Source: SMBSF63 sp034003545 (GTDB lineage Bacteria > Chloroflexota > Anaerolineae > Anaerolineales > Anaerolineaceae). From it: a DNA stretch of 64,000 nucleotides. A program made the position numbers and the translations under genes. Where the stretch lies: contig CAYURM010000004.1 of the NCBI GenBank assembly GCA_964447155.1, positions 1-64,000 on the forward strand, written 5' to 3'. The notes beneath the pieces are model-generated. The model did no database searches and was not told where the DNA came from. It saw nothing but the letters and a program-made list of their open reading frames with translations. Shown piece by piece: positions 42,055 to 51,061 of the stretch. How positions within the stretch are numbered: the stretch's first letter is position 1; each line of letters begins with the position of its first letter.

Positions 42055-42453
42055 TTATCCCTTGTTTTCCCGCGCAGCGATCACTTTTTCAATGCTATTC
42101 AGCAGGTCTTCGGGATGGAAGGGTTTGCTGATATAGTCATCCACTTTGGCGATGTGCAGTCCGAGGACGCGGTCGATGGGCTGGGATTTGGCCGTGATGA
42201 CAATCACCGGAATATCCCGGGTTTTTGCATTTGCTTTCAGTTGTTGGTAAAGGTCCCAGCCATCCAGGTCTGGCATCATCAGGTCAAGGAGGATTAGATC
42301 AGGAAGTTCAACGTTGACCAGGGCCAATCCTTCGCGTCCACCATGAGCGCCCTTTACCAAAAAACCACGACGGCTTAGAATTAGGGTGACCAGGTTGATC
42401 ATCTCTGGGTCGTCTTCGATGTATACTACAGTAAGCGTTTGTCTGGTTTCCAT
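42055..42453 (-). CDS. Single-domain response regulator
   Basis: 132 residues, receiver domain only: VVYIEDDPEMINLV, Asp in DLILLDLMMPDLDGWDLY, VIVITAK and Lys in VDDYISKPFHPEDLL. GGAGAA precedes the ATG. It is divergent from exonuclease III and begins a small minus-strand run with DUF192 and the M23 peptidase. No kinase is encoded nearby. Confidence 0.92.
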   Translation of the reverse strand: METRQTLTVVYIEDDPEMINLVTLILSRRGFLVKGAHGGREGLALVNVELPDLILLDLMMPDLDGWDLYQQLKANAKTRDIPVIVITAKSQPIDRVLGLHIAKVDDYISKPFHPEDLLNSIEKVIAARENKG

Positions 42454-42507
42454 AGAGAAGTTCTCCTCGAATCTAAATTAAGTTTACCACAGGAAAGAAA
42501 AACAATA

Positions 42508-43272
42508 ATGAAAATTACCACATGGAATGTCAACGGAATTCGTGCTGCAATCAATAAAGGGTTCATCGACTGGTTTGCAGAAGCCAGCCCGGACGTGTTG
42601 TGTTTGCAGGAAGTTAAAGCATATAAGGAACAGGTTTCTGAAGATTTGACACAGGTATCCGGGTATCATCAATTCTGGAATTCTGCTGATCGGCCGGGGT
42701 ACAGCGGCGTGGCGACTTTCACGAAAACCAAACCGATTGAGATGACTGCCGGGTTTGGGGTAGAAGCGTATACCGGGGAAGGACGCACGATCATCACGAA
42801 GCACCCGCGTTTTTATTTGTTTAATGTCTACTTCCCGAACGGGCAGCGCGACCAGGGAAGGCTGGATTACAAACTGGGATTTTATGAAGCCTTGCTGGCA
42901 TATTGTGAAGAATTGATTGCGGCGGGAAATGAAGTCGTCATTACCGGTGATTTTAATACTGCGCACAGGGAAATTGACCTGGCAAATCCAAAATCAAATG
43001 AGAAAAATTCGGGGTTTTTGCCGATCGAGCGTGAGTGGATTGATCGATTTCTTGAACGAGGGTTCATTGATGCTTTTCGGGCACTTTATCCCGATAAGGT
43101 ACAGTATTCGTGGTGGACTTACCGGTTTGGCGCTCGTTCGCGGAATGTGGGCTGGCGGCTTGATTACCATCTGGTGACGAAAGGGGTGATGGACAGAGTC
43201 AAGGATGTGATCATTCATGACGATGTGTTGGGGTCAGATCATTGTCCGGTATCCCTGATTTTGAAGGATTAG
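42508..43272 (+). CDS. xthA: Exodeoxyribonuclease III
   Basis: AP endonuclease and 3'-5' exonuclease in base excision repair. 254 residues, normal. ITTWNVNGIRAAINKG, VLCLQEVKA, ITGDFNTAHREIDLANP, WRLDYHLVT and GSDHCPVSL give the metal and catalytic residues (Glu, Asp, Asn, His) of the family. AGGAAAG lies upstream of ATG 42508; the frame is open further upstream but without signals. Its stop codon overlaps that of the convergent C39-like gene. Confidence 0.95.
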   Translation: MKITTWNVNGIRAAINKGFIDWFAEASPDVLCLQEVKAYKEQVSEDLTQVSGYHQFWNSADRPGYSGVATFTKTKPIEMTAGFGVEAYTGEGRTIITKHPRFYLFNVYFPNGQRDQGRLDYKLGFYEALLAYCEELIAAGNEVVITGDFNTAHREIDLANPKSNEKNSGFLPIEREWIDRFLERGFIDAFRALYPDKVQYSWWTYRFGARSRNVGWRLDYHLVTKGVMDRVKDVIIHDDVLGSDHCPVSLILKD

Positions 43273-43781
43273 TCTCCGGGGAATACGCAGATTAAATTTT
43301 TTCCATAGCGACGCCAGAGTTTTAAGAATTTGGCAGGTTTATACCAATGGATTTTTGAGTCTATGCAGGCTGGATCGATGAAGCCAAAACCCTGGACGGC
43401 ATCATAGGCTGCCAGGATCATGTAATGCGCCCAAATGGGGCGCCATTCACCGATAATGACAATTTGTATCACCTCATTTTGCAGATTTTTCAACAGGTCA
43501 TCTTCTTTTGCAAAGGGTGTCCAGCGGGTATTCAATTTTAATAATTGCAGCAAATGCGTGGTGCCCCAGGGCAGGGTGGCGGATTGGGGAATACGCTGGG
43601 GGATGGGCAGTATGCCTTTCCAGCGGACAGGATTGAGCAATGCGGCGAATTTCAGCCCATCGGCTTCCGCAGCTCCCAGGGCTTTGGCAGTTATGGCGGC
43701 ACAGTAGGGACCGCAATGGTTGGTTTTCCCCTGGTATTGATGGGATGCTTGCAGTTGCGTGAAATATGGGGTTTGGATCAT
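43269..43781 (-). CDS. C39-like papain-fold protein
   Basis: 170 residues. A papain-like fold with Cys in NHCGPYCAAITAKALG, His in WAHYMILAAYD and Asp in GFGFIDPACI, as in the Peptidase_C39_2 group. No signal peptide or partner transporter, so it may be an intracellular peptidase or amidase rather than a bacteriocin-type processing protease. Single gene, convergent with xthA. Confidence 0.75.
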   Translation of the reverse strand: MIQTPYFTQLQASHQYQGKTNHCGPYCAAITAKALGAAEADGLKFAALLNPVRWKGILPIPQRIPQSATLPWGTTHLLQLLKLNTRWTPFAKEDDLLKNLQNEVIQIVIIGEWRPIWAHYMILAAYDAVQGFGFIDPACIDSKIHWYKPAKFLKLWRRYGKNLICVFPGD

Positions 43782-43975
43782 GTTTCCCTTATGTAAATCT
43801 GCCTTGTCCTATGTGCGGCACTAAAGGTTGGTGGGTTCGTGAGAGAATCACGTATTTAAATTTTGCAGGCAACTGACAAACGCTATAACCCTAAAGGGAA
43901 TACAGATGCCTGGGGTGATTATACACTGCGGTACAATAAAGAGGTATCAAAGTCATGGGTATGGAGGCAGGAAGA

Positions 43976-44629
43976 ATGTCTAAACAACGTTTGTTATTGG
44001 TTGATGATCATGAAGTTGTCCGCCTGGGTTTGCGGGCTTTACTGGAACACCATCCGCAATTTGAAGTGGTAGGGGAAGCAGCGAATTCAAAAGAAACTAT
44101 GGAAATGGTAGAGACGGTTAAACCGGATATTGTGCTGCTGGATATTCGGCTGCCGGGCGTTTCGGGCGTTGAGGTGTGCGAGGAGATCACCCAAAAATAT
44201 CCAGATGTGCGGGTGATCATCCTGACCTCATACGCCGAAGATGAGATGTTGTTTTCGGCAATCCGTGCAGGGGCTTCGGGGTATGTGCTTAAGCAAATTG
44301 GGGGGGATGGACTGATCCGCGCAATTGAAGCAGTAGGGAGGGGCGAGGCGCTGCTGGACCCGGCAGTAACACAGCGCGTTTTTCAGGAAGTGCGGCGGGC
44401 AGTCAAGGAAGAAGAAGCATCCGCTTTTGTGAACCTGAGCCAGCAGGAAAAACATGTGCTGCTGCTGGTTTCTGAAGGAAGAACAAACCGGGAAATCGCC
44501 AAGGCTTTGTATTTGGGTGAGGGAACGGTGCGCAATTATGTGAGCAGTATTCTCTCGAAGCTGGGGGTGAGCAATCGCGCAGAGGCGGCAGCGTATGCCG
44601 TGGAGCATAGTTTGCGGGAGTATTTGTAA
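43976..44629 (+). CDS. NarL/LuxR-type response regulator
   Basis: 217 residues. Receiver domain (LLLVDDHEVVRLGL, Asp in PDIVLLDIRLPGVSG, ILTSYAEDEM, GYVLKQIGGDGL) followed by a LuxR helix-turn-helix (LSQQEKHVLLLVSEGRTNREIAKALYLGEGTVRNYVSSILSKLGVSNRAEA). Phosphorylation should drive DNA binding; the kinase is not in the window. ATG 43976 chosen for its purine-rich Shine-Dalgarno; ATG 43955 adds seven residues. Confidence 0.93.
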   Translation: MSKQRLLLVDDHEVVRLGLRALLEHHPQFEVVGEAANSKETMEMVETVKPDIVLLDIRLPGVSGVEVCEEITQKYPDVRVIILTSYAEDEMLFSAIRAGASGYVLKQIGGDGLIRAIEAVGRGEALLDPAVTQRVFQEVRRAVKEEEASAFVNLSQQEKHVLLLVSEGRTNREIAKALYLGEGTVRNYVSSILSKLGVSNRAEAAAYAVEHSLREYL

Positions 44630-44702
44630 TATGAGTTGTCGATAAAGCAGAAAAAGTTACTGTAGGCATGAGTGAAGTCGTCAAAGTCTGAATGCTTGCG
44701 GG

Positions 44703-44728
44703 GTGATAACGACTAAAGTCGTTATCAC
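44703..44728. repeat. Perfect palindrome, ACGACT type
   Basis: 12-bp arms (44703-44714 / 44717-44728) around AA, in the gap between convergent genes. It shares the core ACGACT-rA-AGTCGT with 18009-18022. No T-run, so it is not a typical terminator. Confidence 0.55.
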
Positions 44729-44778
44729 AATTAAACGCGCCTCAGGTTAATATTGACGTACAGAAAAAAATTCTTAAA

Positions 44779-44813
44779 TTGCGTGTAGCCATAATAGCAC
44801 GCGCATTTTTTTG
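44779..44813 (+). terminator. Intrinsic terminator, probably bidirectional
   Basis: GCGTG (44781-44785) pairs with CACGC (44798-44802) and is followed by GCATTTTTTT on the plus strand. It lies between the LuxR regulator and the convergent ybeY operon. On the minus strand a T-rich tract also follows at a distance. Confidence 0.55.
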
Positions 44814-44821
44814 TCAGAACA

Positions 44822-45262
44822 TTATGTGGGTGAAGTACAGCCGAATGGTTCGAGGATCTGGTTTTGTACCGCCCACATTTCTTTTTGTTCACTGTCTGTG
44901 GCGTGATCGTAGCCCAATAAGTGCAGGACACCATGCACTACCATCAGGCGCATTTCACACTCGACAGATTGCTGAATGGCCTGTGCCTGTACCTTTTCCC
45001 AGGAGATGATAATGTCACCGAGGTAAACATGACCTGTTTCCGGGTCGATTTCACCAGAGGGGAAGGAAAGGATATCAGTGGGGGCATCAATGTTACGGAA
45101 TTGCTGATTTAATTCACGGAGTTTTTCGTTCGTATCAATGACGATGGAGAGGTCTGAACGCGGTGAAATGTTCTGATGCTGAAGAACGATTTTCGCTGTC
45201 TCTTCGAGGATATTTTCGGGGAATCCGTTTTGACAGGTCTCTGCGATAATAATATTGATCAT
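44822..45262 (-). CDS. ybeY: rRNA maturation RNase YbeY
   Basis: Zinc endoribonuclease acting in 16S rRNA 3' end processing and ribosome quality control. 146 residues, normal. The zinc motif HGVLHLLGYDH is complete; NQQFRNIDAPTDILSFPSG and GDIIISWEKVQ are family segments. Its start overlaps the stop of the 7TM-HD gene (ATGA-type), matching the common yqfF-ybeY order. Confidence 0.95.
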   Translation of the reverse strand: MINIIIAETCQNGFPENILEETAKIVLQHQNISPRSDLSIVIDTNEKLRELNQQFRNIDAPTDILSFPSGEIDPETGHVYLGDIIISWEKVQAQAIQQSVECEMRLMVVHGVLHLLGYDHATDSEQKEMWAVQNQILEPFGCTSPT

Positions 45263-47373
45263 ACGAGGATATCCATCTTTTCCGGGGCGGTCTGGGCAGA
45301 TTTGGGCTCAGGGTACCTGATCCGAGGATGATAGGTATTGCGCAGGGTAGTGATGAAGGATTCCGCAACCAGATTCAACTGTTTTAAGGTCAGTGACGTA
45401 TTATCGAGCTGTTGTTCATGATGGATATATTCAATATGGTTTTTTACTAAAGCGCGAATTTCCTCATCATTTTTTGGAACTTCAGCTCTGGCGCGCGCTT
45501 CGCAGCCGTCCGCAAGCATCAGAAGGGCTGTTTCTGGCGATTCGGGTTTGGGACCGGGATAACGAAACGCGTCAATGTCAACTTCCTCTCCGTCCGCCAC
45601 CAGTCTTGTGGCCTGGTTGTATTGATAGCGGGTGACCATGGTGCCGTGATGTTCGCGGATAAAGTCCTGAATTCTTTCCGGCAGCCGGAATTTCCTTGCC
45701 AATTTCACCCCATCGGTTACGTGGGCGATAATGGTTTTTGAGCTTTCCAGCGGTGCCATGTCATTGTGCGGGTCGAGTTTTCCGCCAACCTGGTTTTCGA
45801 TAAAGAAAAGCGGGTTTAATGCTTTGCCGGCATCGTGATGTAAAGCTCCTACGCGCACCAGGAGGGCATCCGCACCAATGGCTTTCGCGGCTTGTTCGGC
45901 AAGGTTTGCGACCTGCAGGCTGTGTTGGTAGGTGCCCGGCGCATTTTGCAGGATCATTTGCAGAAGGGGATGATCGGGGCGGGAGAGATCGAGCAATTGA
46001 AGGGAGGTGGTAATTCCAAGGATTTGCGAGAAGAGAAACTGTAACAGGAGGGTTAGGCCGGCTGACGCGAAGCCGTTGAAGAAAGCGGCGCCAATCAAGG
46101 TGATAATACCAAGCCAGTCTGTGGTCAATGCGGGAATACGATATGCCAGGACGATGGCTGCACCGGCAGTGGCAATCCCCAGCCCTGCCCAGAAGAAGGT
46201 GGAAATTCTACGGCCTTTGCCGAGGATCATAATTCCGATCAGGCTGGCAAGCATGTAGAAAAGAGTCAGATCGAGGCTGTACGGGGCACTAAATGCTGCC
46301 AGAATACTGAGGAGGATGGAGAGGATGATGCCCAGCCCGGACGGGAAAAGACTGGCGACAGTGAGGCCAAAGGCAGGCAGCGGATAAATGTATGGGATCA
46401 CCGTCCGGTTCGGAATAAGGGTTTGTGCACCGAAAAGGAAAAGAACAAAACTGATTGCAATGACCAGATGGCTGGATACTTCCTCTGTGAAAGGGGGTGA
46501 CATGCGCGAGAAGTAGAAAACGGTTACTACAATGGTAAGCGCGACGAGCGAAAGCGCGGCGATAAAATTAACCCCTCGTGTTTGGGTTTGGATAAGGCCA
46601 AACTCAACCAATGCCTCGCGGATGAGGGGGGTGATGATTTGCCCGCGGCTGACGATGGCTTCGCCAACAATGAATTTTCTGGTTACCTGCGTGATTTCGC
46701 TTTGGGCTGCTTCAATAGCTTGAAGGGTCTGTTCTTCGCTGTACAGGCTGGTAGCAGTAATGAAGGGTTTGACCAGCTCTTCTATGATGGTGGCCTGGGT
46801 TTCTGGGAGATTAAAGTTAATCAAGGTAGGGACAGAGCGGCGGACTTCATAAACCTGATTGTCTTTGATGGTACTGCGCATCGCTATTTCGAGGACTGAG
46901 AGTGCTTCTTGCTGGGTCTCTTTCCAGCGGTCCTGGCCGAGGTTAAGGATGGTTTCAGCAAGCTGATCCTGGAGATTGATGCCGGAAAGATGGTCGAGAT
47001 CTTCGAGTTTTTGGTCTGGTGTAGCGTAGGTGTCAGCGCGGACAACGTTGATATAGTTGATGGCACTTTGCAGGCTGGCAATTTGTTTTCGGGTGATGCC
47101 GGGGTCAGCTGGTAAATAGATGGGGGTAATATTGGCTTCAGCTTCCTTGCGAGCCTGTTCTGTTAACACTTCAGATACGTAAGATAAGGTCTGCGGTGCC
47201 TGAATATCCTGCGGTGAAACATCGCCGACTTTGTACGCTCCACTGGCAGCGTTTGCGGAAAATGGTTTGACAAGGATAGCAATGGAAAGCAAACCTGTGA
47301 TCACAAGAATCACAAGTTGAGCAGTTTTGGTATTTTGAAGCAGTCTAAGTCGGCGGATTTTCTGTTTTGGCAA
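45259..47373 (-). CDS. 7TM-HD domain phosphodiesterase (PgpH/YqfF type)
   Basis: 704 residues. First helix (AQLVILVITGLLSIAILVKPF), a large extracytoplasmic 7TMR-HDED domain (VGDVSPQDIQAPQTLSYVS...), seven helices, and a cytoplasmic HD domain with PGTYQHSLQVANLAEQAAKAIG, VGALHHDAGKALNPLFF, REHHGTMVTRYQYNQA and ALLMLADGCEA. PgpH members hydrolyse c-di-AMP. The start is TTG 47373; an AAGGT precedes it. It is in an operon with yqeY upstream and ybeY downstream. Confidence 0.93.
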   Translation of the reverse strand: MPKQKIRRLRLLQNTKTAQLVILVITGLLSIAILVKPFSANAASGAYKVGDVSPQDIQAPQTLSYVSEVLTEQARKEAEANITPIYLPADPGITRKQIASLQSAINYINVVRADTYATPDQKLEDLDHLSGINLQDQLAETILNLGQDRWKETQQEALSVLEIAMRSTIKDNQVYEVRRSVPTLINFNLPETQATIIEELVKPFITATSLYSEEQTLQAIEAAQSEITQVTRKFIVGEAIVSRGQIITPLIREALVEFGLIQTQTRGVNFIAALSLVALTIVVTVFYFSRMSPPFTEEVSSHLVIAISFVLFLFGAQTLIPNRTVIPYIYPLPAFGLTVASLFPSGLGIILSILLSILAAFSAPYSLDLTLFYMLASLIGIMILGKGRRISTFFWAGLGIATAGAAIVLAYRIPALTTDWLGIITLIGAAFFNGFASAGLTLLLQFLFSQILGITTSLQLLDLSRPDHPLLQMILQNAPGTYQHSLQVANLAEQAAKAIGADALLVRVGALHHDAGKALNPLFFIENQVGGKLDPHNDMAPLESSKTIIAHVTDGVKLARKFRLPERIQDFIREHHGTMVTRYQYNQATRLVADGEEVDIDAFRYPGPKPESPETALLMLADGCEARARAEVPKNDEEIRALVKNHIEYIHHEQQLDNTSLTLKQLNLVAESFITTLRNTYHPRIRYPEPKSAQTAPEKMDILV

Positions 47374-47386
47374 ATTTATTACCTTG

Positions 47387-47827
47387 TCAGGAAAGTATTT
47401 CTCTGGCGATCTGGCTGATGAGTTTGTTTGAGGCTCTGCCCTGTATACGTTCAGCAGCAGCTTGCATGACCGGCCCCATGTCTTTCATGGAAGATGCCCC
47501 AATCTCCGCTGCAATTTGTTGTATGATCTGCCGCACTTCTTCTTCCGTCATTTGGGCAGGGAGGAAAGTTTTCAGATATTCAATTTCGGTTTGGTTTTTT
47601 TCAATAATGTCAGTGCGTCCGCCTTTTTCAGCTTCCTGGATGGATTCCTGGCGCATTTTGATCTCTTTCTGCACCAATGCGATCATGCTGCTTTCGTCTT
47701 GCTTGCCGTGGTCTACTTCAACCAGTTTGAGGTTGGATAATACCAGGCGAATTACGTTTTTGGCTGTTTGATCGCCGGAACGCATGGCATCTTTTAATGC
47801 CAATTCAAGTTTTTGTTTTGTGTTCAT
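47387..47827 (-). CDS. GatB/YqeY domain protein
   Basis: 146 residues, the stand-alone YqeY form: helical tRNA-binding-like domain also found at the end of GatB. LKDAMRSGDQTAKNVIRLVLSNLK, QKEIKMRQESIQEAEKGGRTD, EIEYLKTFLPAQMTEEEVRQII and the C-terminal GRASNKLISQIAREIL are typical. Exact role unknown. TATAAT ends 6 bases before the ATG and no Shine-Dalgarno is seen. It starts the yqeY-7TMHD-ybeY operon. Confidence 0.93.
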   Translation of the reverse strand: MNTKQKLELALKDAMRSGDQTAKNVIRLVLSNLKLVEVDHGKQDESSMIALVQKEIKMRQESIQEAEKGGRTDIIEKNQTEIEYLKTFLPAQMTEEEVRQIIQQIAAEIGASSMKDMGPVMQAAAERIQGRASNKLISQIAREILS

Positions 47828-47833
47828 AGTGTT

Positions 47834-47839
47834 ATTATA
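47834..47839 (-). promoter_or_regulatory. -10 element directly upstream of yqeY (leaderless)
   Basis: TATAAT on the minus strand, 6 bases before the ATG at 47827. The -35 is weak. Confidence 0.55.
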
Positions 47840-47876
47840 CCTTTCTTGAGGGGAAGGCGGCTTTGTCTTTGTTAAT

Positions 47877-48449
47877 TTATTGTATGAAGATCAGGTCGAT
47901 AAATCCTTGCAGCGTTTTTTCTCCAATTCCTGTGACTTGAAGAATGTCTTCAACGGTAGTAAACGGACCGTTGGTGGAGCGATAGTCAATGATGGCCGCG
48001 GCTTTAGAGGGGCCAATGCCGGGGAGTGTCTCCAGTTCTTCCTGGGTAGCGGTGTTGATGTTGATCGGCTGCAGATCTTCAATTGAGGCTTTCCCGGTTA
48101 TTTCTTCCATTGAACTGGATTTTGTGAGAGGAACTTCTTCGCCAACCACTGGAATGATGATTTTTTGTCCATCCATGACTCTGGCAGCCATGTTGACCGC
48201 AGATACGTTTGCTTCCGGCAGTAAACCGCCAGCCAGTTGTACCGCATCCTGCACGCGGGCATCCAGGGATACCTGGTAAACCCCAGGAGCCGCTACCGCA
48301 CCGGAGATGTCGATCATTAATGGAGAAGGCGTAGGGGGCGGAACGAGCTGAATGGGCACGCCGCGGGGCGGAGAGGAAATGAGGAGGATCAATGCAGACG
48401 CCAAGAGACCGCAAGCCAGACCAAAGAGAATATATTTCAACTTTTCCAT
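47877..48449 (-). CDS. ComEA-like DNA-binding protein
   Basis: About 190 residues. One N-terminal membrane helix (KLKYILFGLACGLLASALILLI), an SLBB domain (IDISGAVAAPGVYQVSLDARVQDAVQLAGGL) and a C-terminal helix-hairpin-helix DNA-binding domain (ININTATQEELETLPGIGPSKAAAIIDYR, FTTVEDILQVTGIGEKTL). This is the layout of ComEA, which captures DNA outside the membrane for uptake. ATG 48449 has GGGAGGTG upstream. comEC is not adjacent. Confidence 0.9.
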   Translation of the reverse strand: MEKLKYILFGLACGLLASALILLISSPPRGVPIQLVPPPTPSPLMIDISGAVAAPGVYQVSLDARVQDAVQLAGGLLPEANVSAVNMAARVMDGQKIIIPVVGEEVPLTKSSSMEEITGKASIEDLQPININTATQEELETLPGIGPSKAAAIIDYRSTNGPFTTVEDILQVTGIGEKTLQGFIDLIFIQ

Positions 48450-48530
48450 GCAAACACCTCCCACTTTACTAACAGTATAGCCAGACACATCATGGTGTCA
48501 AGCTATAGGATGGCTTGCAAAGAAAGGATG

Positions 48531-49409
48531 TTATTCCGGGTTCTCCAGGGCATACATGGTATTGAAAGCAGCGATGGAGATTTCCAGCATATCGAGGGAT
48601 GGCTCTCTTGTTACCAGTCTTTGCAAGGCGAGGTTGGGGCGGATCATGAAGCGTACCCATCCGGATTCCAGGTGGTTCCCCGTCCAGCGGATGTATTCAT
48701 ACGCGATGCAGGCCAGCAGGGGCAGGAAGAGGATGCGGGTAGCCAGCCGCCAAAACCAGCTTAGCGGCCCCAGCGCAGCAAAAAAGACCAGGGAAATCAG
48801 GATGAGGGTAAGCAGAAAGGCGGTACCGCAGCGAGGGTGTTCGCGCGAATAGGTTTGTACATTTTCAGGCGTTAGTTCAGCACCGGCTTCAAAAGCGTTA
48901 ATGGTTTTGTGCTCGGCACCATGATAGGCGAAAACGCGGTCAATTTCATCCATTTTCCCGATGACAACAACGTAAATAATGGTGAAGATGAGGCGCACAA
49001 TACCCTCAATGAGATTGCTAACCCAGGCAGAAAGGTCGAGCAACTTGCCCAGCCATTGTCCCAAGGCAGCGGGGGTGAGGAAGAAGAGGACGACAGCCAG
49101 GGTAAGGGATGCGAGCAGGGTGATGTAGAGGGTGGGGCCTTCGATTTTTTCGTCTTCGCCAGTTTGGGCATTTGCCGAGAGTGTCAGGAAGCGGGTACCC
49201 AGTATCAGGGCATCCCAGAGGACGATCAGCCCGCGCAGGAAGGGAATTTCCCTGATCTTGCTATTGTAGATCCCGGACAATTTTTCGGTAACAATTTCAA
49301 TGCTGCCATCAGGAAGACGGAATGCAGCGGCGACGTAATTTGCGCCGCGCATCAATATACCTTCCAGCAGGGCCTGGCCGCCATAGGACGGCATTTTTAG
49401 TTTTTCCAT
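48531..49409 (-). CDS. DUF1385 membrane protein
   Basis: 292 residues. N-terminal YGGQALLEGILMRGANYVAAAFRLPDG and the core VFAYHGAEHKTINAFEAGAELTPENVQTYSREHPRCGTAFLL are DUF1385 hallmarks, with four to five membrane helices between and after. Function not established; the family was linked to metal-dependent enzymes. It lies 16 bases after the M20 dipeptidase and is likely co-transcribed. Confidence 0.92.
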   Translation of the reverse strand: MEKLKMPSYGGQALLEGILMRGANYVAAAFRLPDGSIEIVTEKLSGIYNSKIREIPFLRGLIVLWDALILGTRFLTLSANAQTGEDEKIEGPTLYITLLASLTLAVVLFFLTPAALGQWLGKLLDLSAWVSNLIEGIVRLIFTIIYVVVIGKMDEIDRVFAYHGAEHKTINAFEAGAELTPENVQTYSREHPRCGTAFLLTLILISLVFFAALGPLSWFWRLATRILFLPLLACIAYEYIRWTGNHLESGWVRFMIRPNLALQRLVTREPSLDMLEISIAAFNTMYALENPE

Positions 49410-49425
49410 GATTTATTCTTTCAAC

Positions 49426-50799
49426 CTATATTTTCGTCATATTTGAAAAAAAATGGATCAGTGTATCGATCCCGTTCTTCCAGGTGGGGAGGTGCAGTTT
49501 CTCGTTTGGCGAGTGGATATTGTCTCCCGGGAGGCCAAAGCCGGTGAGGACGGATTTTATTCCTAGAATATTCTCCATACTTCCTACTACGGGGACGCTG
49601 CCGCCTTCAAGCTTGTAGACGGGCGCTTTTCCCCAGACGGTTTCAAGGGCGTCTCTGAGTGCGATGGTGGCGGGCAGATTGCGATCTACGATGGAGGCGG
49701 ATGCGCCGCGAGGACCTTTGATATCCCAGGTGACGGTATCAGGAATTTTTGATTCAAGATATTCCTGGATTTGTTGTTTTACTTCGGCAGGGTCCTGATT
49801 GGGGACGAGGCGCAGGGAGACTTTGCCGTGGGCAAAAGAAGGAATAATGGTTTTGGAGCCCTCACCGAGATAACCGGAATACATGCCATTAATCTCCAGG
49901 GTGGGGCGTGCGCCAATTCTTTCTGCAGCGGTAAAACCAGGCTCTCCCCACAGTTTGGGTACGCCAGTTTGTTGGATATAGGTATCCTCATTCATGGGAA
50001 GGCGGGCCAGTTCTGCTTTTTCGTCTTCGGATAAAGTGCGGACGCTATCGTAAAATCCAGGCAGCGCAACGCTGCCATCCGGGTTGTGCATGCCAGAGAG
50101 GACATCACACATCACCTGGGCAGGGTTGTGAATCGCGCCGCCAAACATACCAGAGTGCAGGTCGCGATTGGGGCCGTAGATATTCAGCTCAAAATGAGCG
50201 ACGCCGCGCAGCCCCAGGGTGATGGTGGGGACGTCTGGGGCAATCATGCCGGTATCGGGATTGAGGGCGATGTTTGCGGTGAAAAGTTCTTTGTGTTCTT
50301 CCAGAAATTTCTTCAGACTGGGGGAGCCGATTTCTTCTTCCCCTTCGATGATGAATTTGACGTTAACTTTCAGACTGTCAAATTTAAGCAGGGACTCGAC
50401 GGCATTGATGCTGGCGATGACCTGGCCTTTCATATCGGAAGCGCCGCGCCCAAAGAGATATTCTCCACGGATTTCAGGCATGAAGGGGCCGGTTTTCCAC
50501 AAGTCCAAGGGGTCGGGCGGTTGGACGTCATAGTGTCCATATACAAGAATGGTGGTAGCGTCCGGCGAAAACTTGTATTCAGCGAATACAATGGGGTGTT
50601 TGTCGGTTTCGAAAATCCGGGCGGTAAAGCCCAGTGAGGTGAGTTTGTTTTCCAGCCACCGGGCTGCTTCGTGCATATCTGCTGTGTGATCCGGGTCTGT
50701 AGAAACCGACGGAATTTTTACAAGATGCTTCAGTTCATTCAGGGTGTTTTCGTGTTGATTGTGTGCGTACTGAATTGCATCGGTGAGGTTAATGGTCAT
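49426..50799 (-). CDS. M20 family dipeptidase
   Basis: 457 residues. Zinc-binding region ILVYGHYDVQPPDPLDLWKTGPF, GRGASDMKGQ, the general base EGEEEIGSPSL and LPGDNIHSPNEKLHLP near the end, with a dimerisation lid between. The usual third ligand region reads IALNPDTGMIAPD. It should cut dipeptides or acylated amino acids in the cytoplasm. CAGGAG precedes the ATG and a TATAAT lies about 40 bases upstream (near 50838, minus). Confidence 0.92.
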   Translation of the reverse strand: MTINLTDAIQYAHNQHENTLNELKHLVKIPSVSTDPDHTADMHEAARWLENKLTSLGFTARIFETDKHPIVFAEYKFSPDATTILVYGHYDVQPPDPLDLWKTGPFMPEIRGEYLFGRGASDMKGQVIASINAVESLLKFDSLKVNVKFIIEGEEEIGSPSLKKFLEEHKELFTANIALNPDTGMIAPDVPTITLGLRGVAHFELNIYGPNRDLHSGMFGGAIHNPAQVMCDVLSGMHNPDGSVALPGFYDSVRTLSEDEKAELARLPMNEDTYIQQTGVPKLWGEPGFTAAERIGARPTLEINGMYSGYLGEGSKTIIPSFAHGKVSLRLVPNQDPAEVKQQIQEYLESKIPDTVTWDIKGPRGASASIVDRNLPATIALRDALETVWGKAPVYKLEGGSVPVVGSMENILGIKSVLTGFGLPGDNIHSPNEKLHLPTWKNGIDTLIHFFSNMTKI

Positions 50800-50839
50800 G
50801 GCGGCTCCTGGTTGATTTTGTTGGTACGGGTTGAATTAT

Positions 50840-51046
50840 ACTGCTGAAATATTGGAATCTCGAAAGAAATAAGGAAGAAATGGGGCAAAACGAAGGATAT
50901 GCTTCCACGCTGCAAAGTGATCTTTAAAAAATCGAGGGAAATCGTACTGACGTCCTGGAAATGCAGGATTGCTGAGAAGTAAGCAAACGATTGCAGTGGA
51001 AAAACCTAATTTGTCTGACAGAATTATTTTTATTTTCCCCGGAATG
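50840..51046. other. Intergenic region without recognised gene
   Basis: About 200 bases between the divergent M20 dipeptidase and the Mo hydroxylase operon. It is A-rich and holds no reading frame or repeat I can support. The promoter of the plus-strand operon follows. Confidence 0.4.
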
Positions 51047-51055
51047 TGCTAAAAT
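51047..51055 (+). promoter_or_regulatory. Extended -10 promoter of the first Mo hydroxylase operon
   Basis: TGCTAAAAT matches TGnTAnAAT. The start site should be near 51062, directly at the 5' strand of the closing helix of the leader RNA. No good -35 is visible. Confidence 0.6.
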
Positions 51056-51061
51056 AAATGT

